DNA of 64,000 bases from an uncultured Psychroserpens sp. (GTDB taxonomy: Bacteria > Bacteroidota > Bacteroidia > Flavobacteriales > Flavobacteriaceae), in the NCBI GenBank assembly GCA_947488655.1, contig CANKZZ010000002.1:310001-374000 (forward strand), written 5' to 3'. The translations under genes and the position numbers were made by a program. Below the pieces are notes generated by a model. The model was not told the origin of the DNA. It searched no databases and saw only the letters and a list, made by a program, of their open reading frames with translations. How positions within the stretch are numbered: the first letter of the stretch is position 1; each line of letters begins with the position of its first letter. Shown piece after piece: positions 41,948 through 51,509 of this stretch.

Positions 41948-42875
41948 AGTTTTTAACCATTTCGGTATATGGTAGAATTGTGTTGTAACCCTTAGACTTA
42001 AAATAAGCAGTTGGGTTGTTTTTAGAAGCTACCATTACAAAATCTCCACCCCAAGCACCAAGGCTTTTTATACTGCCATTAAAATCGTTAAATAAACGCT
42101 TTTTAATAGGCGTTACTTTTATTATTTCTGAAATGAGCTCCTCATGGTCAGTCATCAACTTCTCGAACTCATCTAGAGACTCACAAGAGATCATATGGTT
42201 TGTAATATTATTTATAGTTTTAATAGAAGACGATGCATTGCTAGCATTGTCTCTATACTGTTTTATCCCATCACGACTATTTTGTTTTTGATTGAGATAT
42301 ACAAAATAAATATGGTTCTTAAATGATGGATTAAAATCTACAGCAGTTACTATTTGCTTTTTTTTATTATTAATGTCATCATTTTCTATCTGAAATAGTA
42401 AACTACCTAAGGCCTTTGCGCAAGCAATGTCGTAACCACTACCACCAAAAGTTAATTCTAACAATTTGTAAGCATCAATATTGGCCCAAGTAGCAATATT
42501 AGATATTAATGTAGAAGATGTGCCTAATCCCCAATTTTTAGGAAATCCTAACTCAGTGGTTATAGTGTATCCACTGGCAGATGATAAAAATTTTGGATTG
42601 AGTTGTCTTGCTGCATTCAAAATCTGTAACAATCGTATTGAGATGTCATCATCTATTGTTGTAGGAAAAATATTTTGCTCACTTAGCTTAAATGTAATGT
42701 CTAGCCAAATTGCTCCATGTTCATCCAAACTAGTCCATTGTAATAATTCGTCCTCTCTGGTTTCTACGTGTAAAGATTGGCCATATATAGAAGGTACAGC
42801 CAATGCCATAGCACCATCAAGTACTACATATTCTCCTGTTAATAGTAATTTACCATTGCTATAAAAGCTTTTCAT
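41946..42875 (-). CDS. GHMP kinase (mevalonate-pathway type)
   Basis: This 309-residue small-molecule kinase has an N-terminal FYSNGKLLLTGEYVVLDGAMALAVP segment, as in mevalonate and phosphomevalonate kinases. The GHMP ATP-binding motif appears as WGLGTSSTLISN near residue 115, followed by LTFGGSGYDIACAKA and a C-terminal LGAWGGDFVMVAS motif. Its ATG directly abuts the stop of the HMG-CoA reductase gene, so the two form an operon and a mevalonate-pathway role is likely. Whether it acts on mevalonate, phosphomevalonate or diphosphomevalonate cannot be decided from sequence. Confidence 0.85.
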   Translation of the reverse strand: MKSFYSNGKLLLTGEYVVLDGAMALAVPSIYGQSLHVETREDELLQWTSLDEHGAIWLDITFKLSEQNIFPTTIDDDISIRLLQILNAARQLNPKFLSSASGYTITTELGFPKNWGLGTSSTLISNIATWANIDAYKLLELTFGGSGYDIACAKALGSLLFQIENDDINNKKKQIVTAVDFNPSFKNHIYFVYLNQKQNSRDGIKQYRDNASNASSSIKTINNITNHMISCESLDEFEKLMTDHEELISEIIKVTPIKKRLFNDFNGSIKSLGAWGGDFVMVASKNNPTAYFKSKGYNTILPYTEMVKN

Positions 42876-44192
42876 TTATGATCTTAAATTAGTTATAGCT
42901 TCTACAACAGCACTATGGGTTACAGTGTGTGTTTTGAAGTACTCAACAATTTTATTTTTCTCTTCTTTTGAAGCTTCAAACTGGTTTAGAATATTCATTA
43001 AATGCATTTTCATGTGTCCTTCTTGAATTCCAGTTGTAGTTAACGAGCGAAGCGCAGCAAAATTTTGCGCCAATCCAGCAACTGCAACTATTTGCATCAA
43101 TTCTTTTGCAGTAGGCTCATCAAGTAATTCTAGTGCCAATTTAACCAAAGGATGTAATTTAGTTAATCCTCCAACTGTGCCTAATGCTAAAGGTATTTCT
43201 AGCCAAAAAGTAAAAATATCATTTTCTATTTTTGCATGAGTTAAACTTGTGTATTGTCCATCTCGAGAAGCATAGGCATGTACTCCAGCTTCTACTGCTC
43301 TAAAATCATTTCCGGTGGCTAAAACTACTGCATCAATACCATTCATAATTCCTTTATTATGAGTTACTGCTCGATAAGGTTCTATCTCTGCAATATTAAC
43401 TGCTTGCACAAATTTTTGAGCAAATTCTAAAGGAGAAATATTTGGGTTATCTGTGAGTTCTTCAACTTTACAGCTCACTTCTGCTCTTACAATGCAATTT
43501 GGCACATAATTAGACAGAATAGACATAATGACTTCGATATTTTTTTCTTCCGAAGAAAACATCTCATTATCTAAAGCTTCCTGCTTAAGTGTTTTTGCAA
43601 ATTGCTCTAAACAAGAATTTATAAAATTTGCACCCATGGCATCTAGGGTGTCAAATGTGGCATGTAATTGATAGTAATTATTTATGTCTTGAGTTTTATT
43701 TCTAAGTTCTATATCTAAGATGCCACCACCACGTTTCTCCATGTTTTTGGTAAGTGGTATTGCATCTATTAAAAGTTTTGGTTTTAAAATTTTAAAAAAC
43801 GCTTCTAATTTAGAGTCGTCTCCTTTAAACATAAAATGTACTTGACCAATTTTTTCGGTAGCAATAACTTGGGTTTTAAATCCTCCACGATCAAACCAAA
43901 ATTTTGCAGCTTTACTTGCAGCTGCCACTACAGAGCTTTCTTCAATTGCCATTGGTATGGCATAAACTCTATCATTAATTAAAAAATTAGGAGCTACACC
44001 AAAAGGTAAATAATAATTGGTAATCGTGTTTTCTATAAACTCATCATGAAGTTGTTGTAGTTTTTTGTCACTATTCCAATACTGTTTTAAGAGTAATTTT
44101 GTAGAGGTCGCATCTTTGAAATATGTCTCAACAAGCCAATCAATTTTTTCTGATTTTGATAACTTGGAAAAGCCAGTAATGGTTTTATTCAT
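42876..44192 (-). CDS. Hydroxymethylglutaryl-CoA reductase, class II type
   Basis: This enzyme makes mevalonate from HMG-CoA, the committed step of the mevalonate route to isoprenoids. Its class II form also acts in the reverse direction in some bacteria. The 438-residue protein shows FSKLSKSEKIDWLVE at the N-terminus, VYAIPMAIEESSVVAAASKAA with the catalytic Glu, HNKGIMNGIDAVVLATGNDFRAVEAG with the lysine and aspartate region, YTSLTHAKIENDIFTFW, and LAQNFAALRSLTTTGIQEGHMKMH with the terminal histidine. It is upstream of, and abuts, the GHMP kinase gene. A biosynthetic role is inferred from that pairing. Confidence 0.94.
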   Translation of the reverse strand: MNKTITGFSKLSKSEKIDWLVETYFKDATSTKLLLKQYWNSDKKLQQLHDEFIENTITNYYLPFGVAPNFLINDRVYAIPMAIEESSVVAAASKAAKFWFDRGGFKTQVIATEKIGQVHFMFKGDDSKLEAFFKILKPKLLIDAIPLTKNMEKRGGGILDIELRNKTQDINNYYQLHATFDTLDAMGANFINSCLEQFAKTLKQEALDNEMFSSEEKNIEVIMSILSNYVPNCIVRAEVSCKVEELTDNPNISPLEFAQKFVQAVNIAEIEPYRAVTHNKGIMNGIDAVVLATGNDFRAVEAGVHAYASRDGQYTSLTHAKIENDIFTFWLEIPLALGTVGGLTKLHPLVKLALELLDEPTAKELMQIVAVAGLAQNFAALRSLTTTGIQEGHMKMHLMNILNQFEASKEEKNKIVEYFKTHTVTHSAVVEAITNLRS

Positions 44193-44360
44193 TTGCTATG
44201 ATTTAGTATTAATTTGGTGCAAATCTCAAAACACAAAGATACTATTCTTGGTATTATTATTGATGCCTTGTCATAATAATGCACATTTAACAGTAAATAG
44301 TTAGTGTTTTTTGCATTATTTTTAGTAAACTTGACATTATTATGTCAAAAAAACACCTCT

Positions 44361-46586
44361 ATGAATTTATTGAAATCCTTTGCACTTCTTTTATTTTTTG
44401 TAACCACTTTGTCTTCAGCACAAAATAAAGAAATTTCACTAGAAGAAATATGGGATGGGGCCTTTAGAACAGAACGAATGGATGCTCTGCATTCTATGAA
44501 AAATGGTCAACAATATTCAGTTTTAAATTATGAAAATGGAGGGACGCAAATAGATATCTACAATTATAAAACTTTAAGTAAAGTTAATACTCTTGTGAAA
44601 TCTAGCAATCTTAATGATATCAAAGCATTTTCTAACTATACTTTTAGCGATGATGAAACTAAAGTATTATTGGCTACTAACGTAGAGTCTATTTTTAGAC
44701 GCTCTACTTTAGGTAAATTTTATGTTTACGATACTCAAACTAATGAAGCAACGCTAGTTTCCGAAGAAAAAATACAAGAGCCTACCTTTTCTCCTGATGG
44801 AAATAAAATTGCTTTTGGGTTAAATAATAATCTTTATGTTAAAGATTTAAAGACTCAAAAAACTGAGCAAATAACTTTTGATGGTGAAAAAAATAAAATT
44901 ATTTATGGTATTACAGATTGGGTATATGAAGAAGAATTTAGCTTCGTGAGAGCCTTTGAGTGGAATGCCGAAGGAAATAAAATAGCATATATAAGGTTTG
45001 ATGAGACTAATGTGCCAGAATTTTCTATGGATGTTTATGGTCAGCAACTGTATCAAACTCAAACTGTGTTTAAATATCCAAAAGCAGGAGAAACAAACTC
45101 TAGTGTGTCATTACATATTTATGATTTAGACAAAAGTAAAACTGAAGAGGTTAAATTAGATAAGACGTATAGCGACTTTTATATTCCAAGAATTAAATGG
45201 AGTAACGATGCTAATATTTTAAGTGCTCAATATACTAACAGACATCAAAATGAGTTAGATTTATGGATGATTAATGCTGAAACATCAACTGCTGAGTTAG
45301 TCTTGGCAGAAACAGATAAAGCATATATAGACGTTACTTTTAACCTTACTTTTTTAGAAGACAATAGTTTTATTTGGACGAGTGAAAAAAGTGGATTTAA
45401 TCATATCTATCACTACGATAAAAATGGTAAATTAATAAATCAAGTCACATCTGGAGACTGGGAAGTCACCGATTATTATGGATATAATAAAAAAACAAAG
45501 CAAATTTTCTATCAATCTACTGAGGATGGCTCAATCAATAGAAGTGTTTATTCTATCGGACTTAATGGTAAGAAGAAACAACGCTTAACAAAAAATACTG
45601 GTACCAATGCTGCATCTTTTAGTGCAGATTTTACATATTTTATTAATTCTTTCTCAAGTGCTACCAAGCCGCCAGAATACACATTAAATAATGCTAAAAC
45701 AGGTAAATTGGTTAAGAGTATTAAAGACAACGATAAACTTTCTCAAAAGCTCTCTCAATACAAAACATCTTCTAAGGAATTTAGTACTATTACTATTAAT
45801 GGTTATGATTTAAATATGTGGATGATTAAGCCTGCAAATTTTGATGAGAACAAAACGTACCCATTATTTATGTATCAATATTCTGGTCCTGGATCACAGC
45901 AAGTTGCTAATAGGTGGAACGGAGCTAATGATTATTGGTATCAACATTTAGCGCAACAAGGTTATATTATTGCTTGTGTAGATGGAAGAGGAACAGGTTT
46001 TAAAGGAGCAGATTTTAAAAAAGTCACTCAAAATGAATTAGGAAAATATGAAGTAGAAGATCAAATCCAAGCAGCAAAACAACTGGGTGAGTTGGCTTAT
46101 ATTGATGAAAATAACATTGGTATTTGGGGATGGAGTTACGGTGGTTTTATGAGTAGTAATGCTTTGTTTAAAGGTAATGATACGTTTTCTATGGCTATAG
46201 CAGTTGCACCAGTTACAAGTTGGAGGTTTTATGACTCAATTTATACTGAGCGTTATATGACAACACCTCAAGAAAATGCTTCTGGTTATGATGAAAACTC
46301 ACCAATTAACCATGTAGATAAACTTAAAGGTGACTTCCTATTAATTCATGGTACTGGAGATGATAATGTGCATGTTCAAAATACAATGCGTATGGTAGAA
46401 GCATTAATACAAGCAGACAAACAATTTGAATGGATGATCTATCCAGATAAAAATCATGGAATTTATGGCGGAAATACGAGATTGCATTTATATAAAAAGA
46501 TGACAAATTTTATACATAATACCTTAGGTGAAGATAGAAACATGGAGAATGAAACTAAGGAAGAAGAAATGAAAATTAAAGGATAA
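44361..46586 (+). CDS. Dipeptidyl peptidase IV-type serine protease (S9B)
   Basis: This secreted peptidase removes X-Pro dipeptides from peptide N-termini. The 741-residue protein starts at the ATG at 44361 (MNLLKSFALLLFFVTTLSSA, a signal peptide). The start at 44304 is rejected because its extra 19 residues would precede a good signal peptide. Residues 40-450 are the beta-propeller (FSPDGNKIAFGLNNNLYV; WVYEEEFSFVRAFEW with the Glu-Glu pair). The hydrolase domain carries the catalytic serine in GWSYGGFMSS, the aspartate in GTGDDNVHVQN and the histidine in DKNHGIYGG. It is 25 bases upstream of a peptide transporter, suggesting peptide scavenging. Confidence 0.93.
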   Translation: MNLLKSFALLLFFVTTLSSAQNKEISLEEIWDGAFRTERMDALHSMKNGQQYSVLNYENGGTQIDIYNYKTLSKVNTLVKSSNLNDIKAFSNYTFSDDETKVLLATNVESIFRRSTLGKFYVYDTQTNEATLVSEEKIQEPTFSPDGNKIAFGLNNNLYVKDLKTQKTEQITFDGEKNKIIYGITDWVYEEEFSFVRAFEWNAEGNKIAYIRFDETNVPEFSMDVYGQQLYQTQTVFKYPKAGETNSSVSLHIYDLDKSKTEEVKLDKTYSDFYIPRIKWSNDANILSAQYTNRHQNELDLWMINAETSTAELVLAETDKAYIDVTFNLTFLEDNSFIWTSEKSGFNHIYHYDKNGKLINQVTSGDWEVTDYYGYNKKTKQIFYQSTEDGSINRSVYSIGLNGKKKQRLTKNTGTNAASFSADFTYFINSFSSATKPPEYTLNNAKTGKLVKSIKDNDKLSQKLSQYKTSSKEFSTITINGYDLNMWMIKPANFDENKTYPLFMYQYSGPGSQQVANRWNGANDYWYQHLAQQGYIIACVDGRGTGFKGADFKKVTQNELGKYEVEDQIQAAKQLGELAYIDENNIGIWGWSYGGFMSSNALFKGNDTFSMAIAVAPVTSWRFYDSIYTERYMTTPQENASGYDENSPINHVDKLKGDFLLIHGTGDDNVHVQNTMRMVEALIQADKQFEWMIYPDKNHGIYGGNTRLHLYKKMTNFIHNTLGEDRNMENETKEEEMKIKG

Positions 46587-46611
46587 TATAACTAACTAAT
46601 AAATATATAAT

Positions 46612-48201
46612 ATGGAATTTAAATTTGGAGGTTCAGCAGAGAACCAAAAGACAGTTTTAGGACATCCTTCAGGTCTGTTTGTTTTGTTCTTCACAGAAAT
46701 GTGGGAACGTTTTTCTTACTATGGTATGCGAGCTTTACTTGTTCTATTTCTAGTTTCTACTGTTCTTGATGGTGGTTGGGAATGGAGCAGAGCTGACGCA
46801 TTAGTACTTTATGGATGGTATACTGGTCTGGTTTATATAACACCTATTATCGGTGGTTTTATAGCGGATAAATTTATGGGTTATAGAAGAGCAGTAGTTC
46901 TTGGAGCTTTTATAATGACCTTAGGTCACGCTTCAATGGCTTTAGAGGGTATGACTTCAATGTTTTTTTATGCTGGATTATCATTTTTAATCATAGGGAA
47001 CGGTTTTTTTAAACCAAATATTTCCTCTATGGTTGGTCAGTTATACAAATCTCAAGGAAAAGAGAAGGATGCTGGTTATACTATTTTTTATATGGGTATT
47101 AATGCTGGAGCTTTTTTAGGAATTCTTTTGTGTGGTTATATTGGTGAAAATATTGGTTGGCATTATGGCTTTGGACTTGCTGGAATTTTCATGTTTTTAG
47201 GAATGTTACAATTTTATTTTACTCAATCTATATTTGGTAAAATTGGTTTGTCACCAAAGCAATCTGAAGATTTTGATGATGTTATAAAGGATAGTGTTGA
47301 AAAAATAGAAGATAATGTTGAAGATGTGGTTGAAGATGCTGAAAATTCTAAAGTTGTAAGAGATCGTTTATTTGTAATAGGTATATTCTCTCTTTTCGTT
47401 GTGTTTTTTTGGTGGGCATTTGAACAAGCAGGTGGTTCTATGACAATATTTGCAGCGGACTATACAGATAGGGCATTAGAAGGGAGCGCAGCTTTAACTT
47501 TTAAAATTATAAATACTATAATTACTGTAGTGCCAATGATTGTAATAACATGGGTATTGGCAATGTTATTTAAACAAACTTTTAAGAAGTATGCATTGGC
47601 AAATATATTATTAGCTTTAAGTTTCATAATTATATGGGGAATTGTGATCTGGATGCTAAATAGAGAATTTCAATCAGACGCTACAGAAGTGCCAGCATCT
47701 TGGTTCTCGGTATTAAACTCACTATTTATTATTTTATTTGCTCCTCTTTTCTCTAAAGTATGGGAAAGTAAGTTTAATCCTTCGGGTCCAATTAAATTTG
47801 CTATTGGATTATTATTAGTTGGTTTAGGGTTTGCAGCATTGGCTTATGGTTCAGCTGGTATCCCTGAAGGTGCTAAAACAGCGTCAGTTAGTCTAATGTA
47901 TTTGGTAGTTGCTTATTTCTTGCATACTATGGGAGAACTTTGTGTCTCTCCAGTAGGATTATCTTATGTTAGTAAATTGGCACCTGTTAAATTAGTAAGT
48001 ATGATGTTTGGTATATGGTTCACAGCAAACTTCTTTGCAAACCTACTTGGTGGATTTACAGGTAGCTACATGGATCCTATAATGGAAGAGCATGGTCTAA
48101 CCACCTTCTTTTTAATATTTACCATTATTCCTATAGTTGCGGCTTTAATAATGTTTATGTTAAATCCAATGTTAAAACGAAAAATGCACGGAATAAACTA
48201 G
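46612..48201 (+). CDS. POT-family proton-coupled oligopeptide transporter
   Basis: This inner-membrane transporter imports di- and tripeptides with protons. The 529-residue protein has about 12 to 14 hydrophobic helices. Family signatures are EMWERFSYYGMRALLVLFL near the N-terminus (E-x-x-E-R-F-x-Y-Y), GGFIADKFMGYRRAV and FYMGINAGAFLGILLCGYIGE. A charged loop near residues 220-245 (DDVIKDSVEKIEDNVEDVVED) lies in the middle. It is 25 bases after the dipeptidyl peptidase gene, so peptides released by the protease can be taken up. A strong terminator follows. Confidence 0.94.
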   Translation: MEFKFGGSAENQKTVLGHPSGLFVLFFTEMWERFSYYGMRALLVLFLVSTVLDGGWEWSRADALVLYGWYTGLVYITPIIGGFIADKFMGYRRAVVLGAFIMTLGHASMALEGMTSMFFYAGLSFLIIGNGFFKPNISSMVGQLYKSQGKEKDAGYTIFYMGINAGAFLGILLCGYIGENIGWHYGFGLAGIFMFLGMLQFYFTQSIFGKIGLSPKQSEDFDDVIKDSVEKIEDNVEDVVEDAENSKVVRDRLFVIGIFSLFVVFFWWAFEQAGGSMTIFAADYTDRALEGSAALTFKIINTIITVVPMIVITWVLAMLFKQTFKKYALANILLALSFIIIWGIVIWMLNREFQSDATEVPASWFSVLNSLFIILFAPLFSKVWESKFNPSGPIKFAIGLLLVGLGFAALAYGSAGIPEGAKTASVSLMYLVVAYFLHTMGELCVSPVGLSYVSKLAPVKLVSMMFGIWFTANFFANLLGGFTGSYMDPIMEEHGLTTFFLIFTIIPIVAALIMFMLNPMLKRKMHGIN

Positions 48202-48230
48202 TCAATCGGGTAAAACCGTTAAAATAACTT

Positions 48231-48258
48231 AAAATGCTCCACTTTTGGAGCATTTTTT
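48231..48258 (+). terminator. Rho-independent terminator after the POT transporter
   Basis: AAATGCTCC and GGAGCATTT form a stem around an ACTTTT loop with a T-run behind. It separates the transporter from the thioredoxin-like gene. Confidence 0.85.
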
Positions 48259-48293
48259 GTAAGTTCGGAACAACTTTTGCAACAAATCAAATT

Positions 48294-48848
48294 ATGAAAA
48301 AAGTATTTATTTTATTTGCTATTGCCTTGATGTCATCAAGTGCTACGTTGGTTCAGTCTCAAGAAATTAATTGGGTAACATTTGAGGAGGCTTTAGAACT
48401 TCAAAAGAAAAACCCTAAGAAAATTATGATGGATGTTTATACCAATTGGTGTGGTCCTTGTAAAATGCTAGACAAAAACACTTTTCATAATAAAGATGTT
48501 GTTGCCTATGTAAATAAAAATTTTTATGCAGTAAAATTTAATGCCGAAGGTAACTCTGTTGTGAATTATCAAGGGGCAGAATTTAAAAATACTGGCTATA
48601 AAGAAGAACTCAAAAACCGAAGAAATAGTGTACATCAATTATCTCGTCACTTAGGTATAAGAGCTTATCCAACAATTGTGTACTTTGATGAAAATGGTGA
48701 TGTTATACAACCTATAAGTGGTTATATGAAACCAAAACAAATAGAATTATATTTAAAGTTATTTCACTCTAATGACTATAAAAATATAACAACTCAAGAA
48801 GAATTTAATGCCTATTACAAAGCATTTAAAGCTGAGTTTCAAGAATAG
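48294..48848 (+). CDS. Secreted thioredoxin-like protein
   Basis: This 184-residue protein starts at the ATG at 48294 (MKKVFILFAIALMSSSATLVQS, a signal peptide). The in-frame ATG at 48234 lies inside the terminator stem and is rejected. A single thioredoxin domain carries the active site NWCGPCKMLDK (CGPC) near residue 52, and the cis-proline segment is AYPTIVYFDENGDV. It is likely a periplasmic disulfide reductase or isomerase. The substrate is unknown. Confidence 0.88.
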   Translation: MKKVFILFAIALMSSSATLVQSQEINWVTFEEALELQKKNPKKIMMDVYTNWCGPCKMLDKNTFHNKDVVAYVNKNFYAVKFNAEGNSVVNYQGAEFKNTGYKEELKNRRNSVHQLSRHLGIRAYPTIVYFDENGDVIQPISGYMKPKQIELYLKLFHSNDYKNITTQEEFNAYYKAFKAEFQE

Positions 48849-48860
48849 GTAAGTAAGATA

Positions 48861-50903
48861 TTATTTAATTACAAAAGCTCCCTTTTCTCTTGTATGATGA
48901 AACGGGAGTTTTCTTTTTATACAAGTTTGCTTCCATCTCGTTACATAAGAGGTGTAATTACTGCCATCTGCAATAATAATTCTTGGCGCAATAGAATCAA
49001 TTAAACGGTCTAGATTTATTCTAGGTGAATTACGAAGTAAAACATAATCAGGTTTAAAATGGTTAACCTCATAAACTCCTAAGCTATCTACAACCAAAAT
49101 AATTTCATTTTTAAAAGTATAAATAGATTGTAAAGAATCTGATGAGTTTGAAGTAATAAAATTTCCGACGTTATAATTTGTAATTATTTTATCTCTTAAC
49201 CATGAGATACTATCAAAATTATGTGAGGTATAAAGTGTAGAGTTTAATTTTTTGGCTATGAGCGTTTTTCTGCTTTTATGAAAAATAACAAACTCACTAT
49301 TTGTATTAGTATATGCGGTAAACATCCAAGCACTTTGAATAAATAGTATAGCGGTAAATGTTAATAAGAGTCTTTTGTAATTTGGCTTTTTATAGAAAAA
49401 GGTTAAGGTTATAATCAATATATAGCATGCAAAAACTTGAATTTCATTAAAAGAAATATTCTTAAAAAGAAAACTTTCTTGCTGCGAGACCCAAGCAACT
49501 ACCATATTCATCGCATTAATAATATAGCCATAAAAATCTGCTATAAATTGAGGAAGAGCGTTTATTACAGCTAAGAAAATGATTAAAATACCTAATCCTA
49601 AAATAACACCTAAAAACGGAATGATAGCCAAATTAGAAACAAAAAATAAGCTGGGAAATTGATGAAAATAGTATAAACTTAAAGGTACGACCCCAAACTG
49701 CGCAGCTACAGTTACCGTAAATATTTGCCAAAAATAATCTATAACTTTCCATTTTGGCTGCCATAATCTATAAAGTAATGGTTGTATAGAAACAATACCT
49801 AATACAGCCACATAGCTTAATTGAAAACCAACATCAAATAAAAACATTGGCTTTACTAACAGTAATATAAACATAGATATAGCAAGAGTGTTAAATATGT
49901 TTGTTGGTCGTTTCATATGCATTGCAATGGCTACAATGCTAAACATGGTAACAGCTCGAGTTACCGATGCAGATAGTCCTGCAATGATAGCAAATGACCA
50001 TAGTAGAAAAACTATTAAAATAACTTTAATGATTTTTCCATTTTTAAGTCGTTCTATTGGTCGTAGACCTATATTTAGTAATAATAAAATAAGACCTACG
50101 TGTAATCCAGAAACTGCCAATATATGTATAGCTCCAGCATCTGTGTAACTATCGTAAATTTCTTTGGTCATATCTTGTCTTTGACCTAGAATGAGGGCAT
50201 TAATGATAGCTAATTCTTCTGGCTTAAAATTATAATTATTTAGTTTTTTGTTAATATGTGATCTTATTGAACTTGCATATCCAAACAATGTTGATTGCTT
50301 AGATTTAAGTAAAAGTAAATTACTGTTTTCTGTAAAAACTTGATGATGCACATATTGCTTTCTTAAATAATTTCCGTAGTCAAATTGATTGGGATTAGTT
50401 GGTTTGGTAAATTCGTTAAACGTTGCGCTCAACATTAAAACATCATCAATTTTAAGGGTATGTTTAGTGGAGTCTTTTCTAATATTTAGTAAAGATTTTC
50501 CACTTGTGTTTTTACCATCTACTTTTAAAATGTCTATAATATATTTATCATTATAATTACCAGGTTTTAAACGCTCGCGTACCTTAAAAATAACAGGAAC
50601 TGCTTTAATGTTTTCTTCGGAAATATGATGACTATAATGATTTTTAAAGTTGATTTGATCATGTGCGTTATATACTAAAACACCCAAACTGGTCATAGCT
50701 ATAAGAGTCATAAGACCAAACCAAATTGATTTTTTGGAATTTTGTTTAGGAATAAAATAAATAATAGCTAATACAAAGACTGCGATTACAGAGGTGTAGA
50801 TAGAAATATAAAGTGAAATAGGAATATACTCAGCAATTAGAATACCCACTATTAGGCAACACGTAAGCTTAATGACAGTAAAGTTGAGTAACTTCATTGT
50901 CAA
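48861..50903 (-). CDS. comEC: ComEC/Rec2-type competence membrane protein
   Basis: ComEC is the inner-membrane channel that imports single-stranded DNA in natural transformation. The 680-residue protein has an N-terminal hydrophobic region, the DUF4131-like OB-fold segment (residues 90-200, KVRERLKPGNYNDKYIIDIL) and the Competence domain with about eight helices (HILAVSGLHVGLILLLLNIGL; SVTRAVTMFSIVAIAMHMKR). The C-terminal part is short and lacks the HxHxDH metallo-beta-lactamase motif, as in many Bacteroidota members. An ATG two codons inside 50903 (MKLLNF) is an equally good start. It is 19 bases downstream of the NlpC/P60 gene stop. Confidence 0.9.
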   Translation of the reverse strand: MTMKLLNFTVIKLTCCLIVGILIAEYIPISLYISIYTSVIAVFVLAIIYFIPKQNSKKSIWFGLMTLIAMTSLGVLVYNAHDQINFKNHYSHHISEENIKAVPVIFKVRERLKPGNYNDKYIIDILKVDGKNTSGKSLLNIRKDSTKHTLKIDDVLMLSATFNEFTKPTNPNQFDYGNYLRKQYVHHQVFTENSNLLLLKSKQSTLFGYASSIRSHINKKLNNYNFKPEELAIINALILGQRQDMTKEIYDSYTDAGAIHILAVSGLHVGLILLLLNIGLRPIERLKNGKIIKVILIVFLLWSFAIIAGLSASVTRAVTMFSIVAIAMHMKRPTNIFNTLAISMFILLLVKPMFLFDVGFQLSYVAVLGIVSIQPLLYRLWQPKWKVIDYFWQIFTVTVAAQFGVVPLSLYYFHQFPSLFFVSNLAIIPFLGVILGLGILIIFLAVINALPQFIADFYGYIINAMNMVVAWVSQQESFLFKNISFNEIQVFACYILIITLTFFYKKPNYKRLLLTFTAILFIQSAWMFTAYTNTNSEFVIFHKSRKTLIAKKLNSTLYTSHNFDSISWLRDKIITNYNVGNFITSNSSDSLQSIYTFKNEIILVVDSLGVYEVNHFKPDYVLLRNSPRINLDRLIDSIAPRIIIADGSNYTSYVTRWKQTCIKRKLPFHHTREKGAFVIK

Positions 50904-50922
50904 AAGTTACAAAAATAATTGT

Positions 50923-51429
50923 TTACATCACTCTTCTTGCTTGAACGTAAGCAAGATACCAATATCTTTCGGCTAAATTTGAAATCATAACACCTCTACT
51001 AGTAGACGCATGAATAAACTCTACATGACCAGGTCTGCTTGAGGTAACAATGCCAACATGATTAACACGACGATTGTTTTTACTAGTAGCAAAAAACAAT
51101 AAATCACCTTCTTTTACTTTCTTGACATCAATCCAATCGCCACGTTTTGATAAATCGGCTGTTGTTCTAGGTAATAGGATATCTTCTTTTTTAAAAGCAG
51201 TTACAACTAACCCAGAGCAATCCATTCCTTTTTTGGTAGTACCACCATATTTATACCTTGTACCTTCAAACGTTTTTGCATAATCTATAATATTTGCAAC
51301 CTTTTTTGGTGTAGATGCAGAGGTACTGCTGCTTTTTGAAGTTTTTGTCTTTTTGGTAACAACGCGCTTAGAAGATTTGCAACTAGCAAAAAAGGCACTT
51401 AAAATAAAAATGAGGATAATTTTTTTCAT
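50923..51429 (-). CDS. NlpC/P60 peptidoglycan hydrolase lipoprotein
   Basis: This 168-residue cell-wall peptidase has a lipobox (LSAFFASC), a Lys/Ser/Thr-rich linker (residues 20-45) and one NlpC/P60 domain. The domain shows the catalytic Cys in KGMDCSGLV, the His in VNHVGIV and the polar third residue in FIHAST. It cuts bonds in the stem peptide of peptidoglycan, presumably tethered in the outer membrane facing the periplasm. It precedes comEC on the same strand. Confidence 0.93.
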   Translation of the reverse strand: MKKIILIFILSAFFASCKSSKRVVTKKTKTSKSSSTSASTPKKVANIIDYAKTFEGTRYKYGGTTKKGMDCSGLVVTAFKKEDILLPRTTADLSKRGDWIDVKKVKEGDLLFFATSKNNRRVNHVGIVTSSRPGHVEFIHASTSRGVMISNLAERYWYLAYVQARRVM

Positions 51430-51509
51430 ATGTAGATTTGGTAATCGAGGCTAAAAATATGTAATTAAGGTGTTATCTAGAATAATTAACGTTTAGGTTT
51501 TCAACAATC

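Noticed and set aside
42876-44192. HMG-CoA reductase as a purely degradative enzyme
   Set aside because: The class II sequence could suggest it, but it abuts a GHMP kinase gene, which fits the biosynthetic mevalonate pathway better.
48234-48293. Upstream start for the thioredoxin-like protein
   Set aside because: The ATG lies in the stem of the POT terminator; a good signal peptide begins at 48294.
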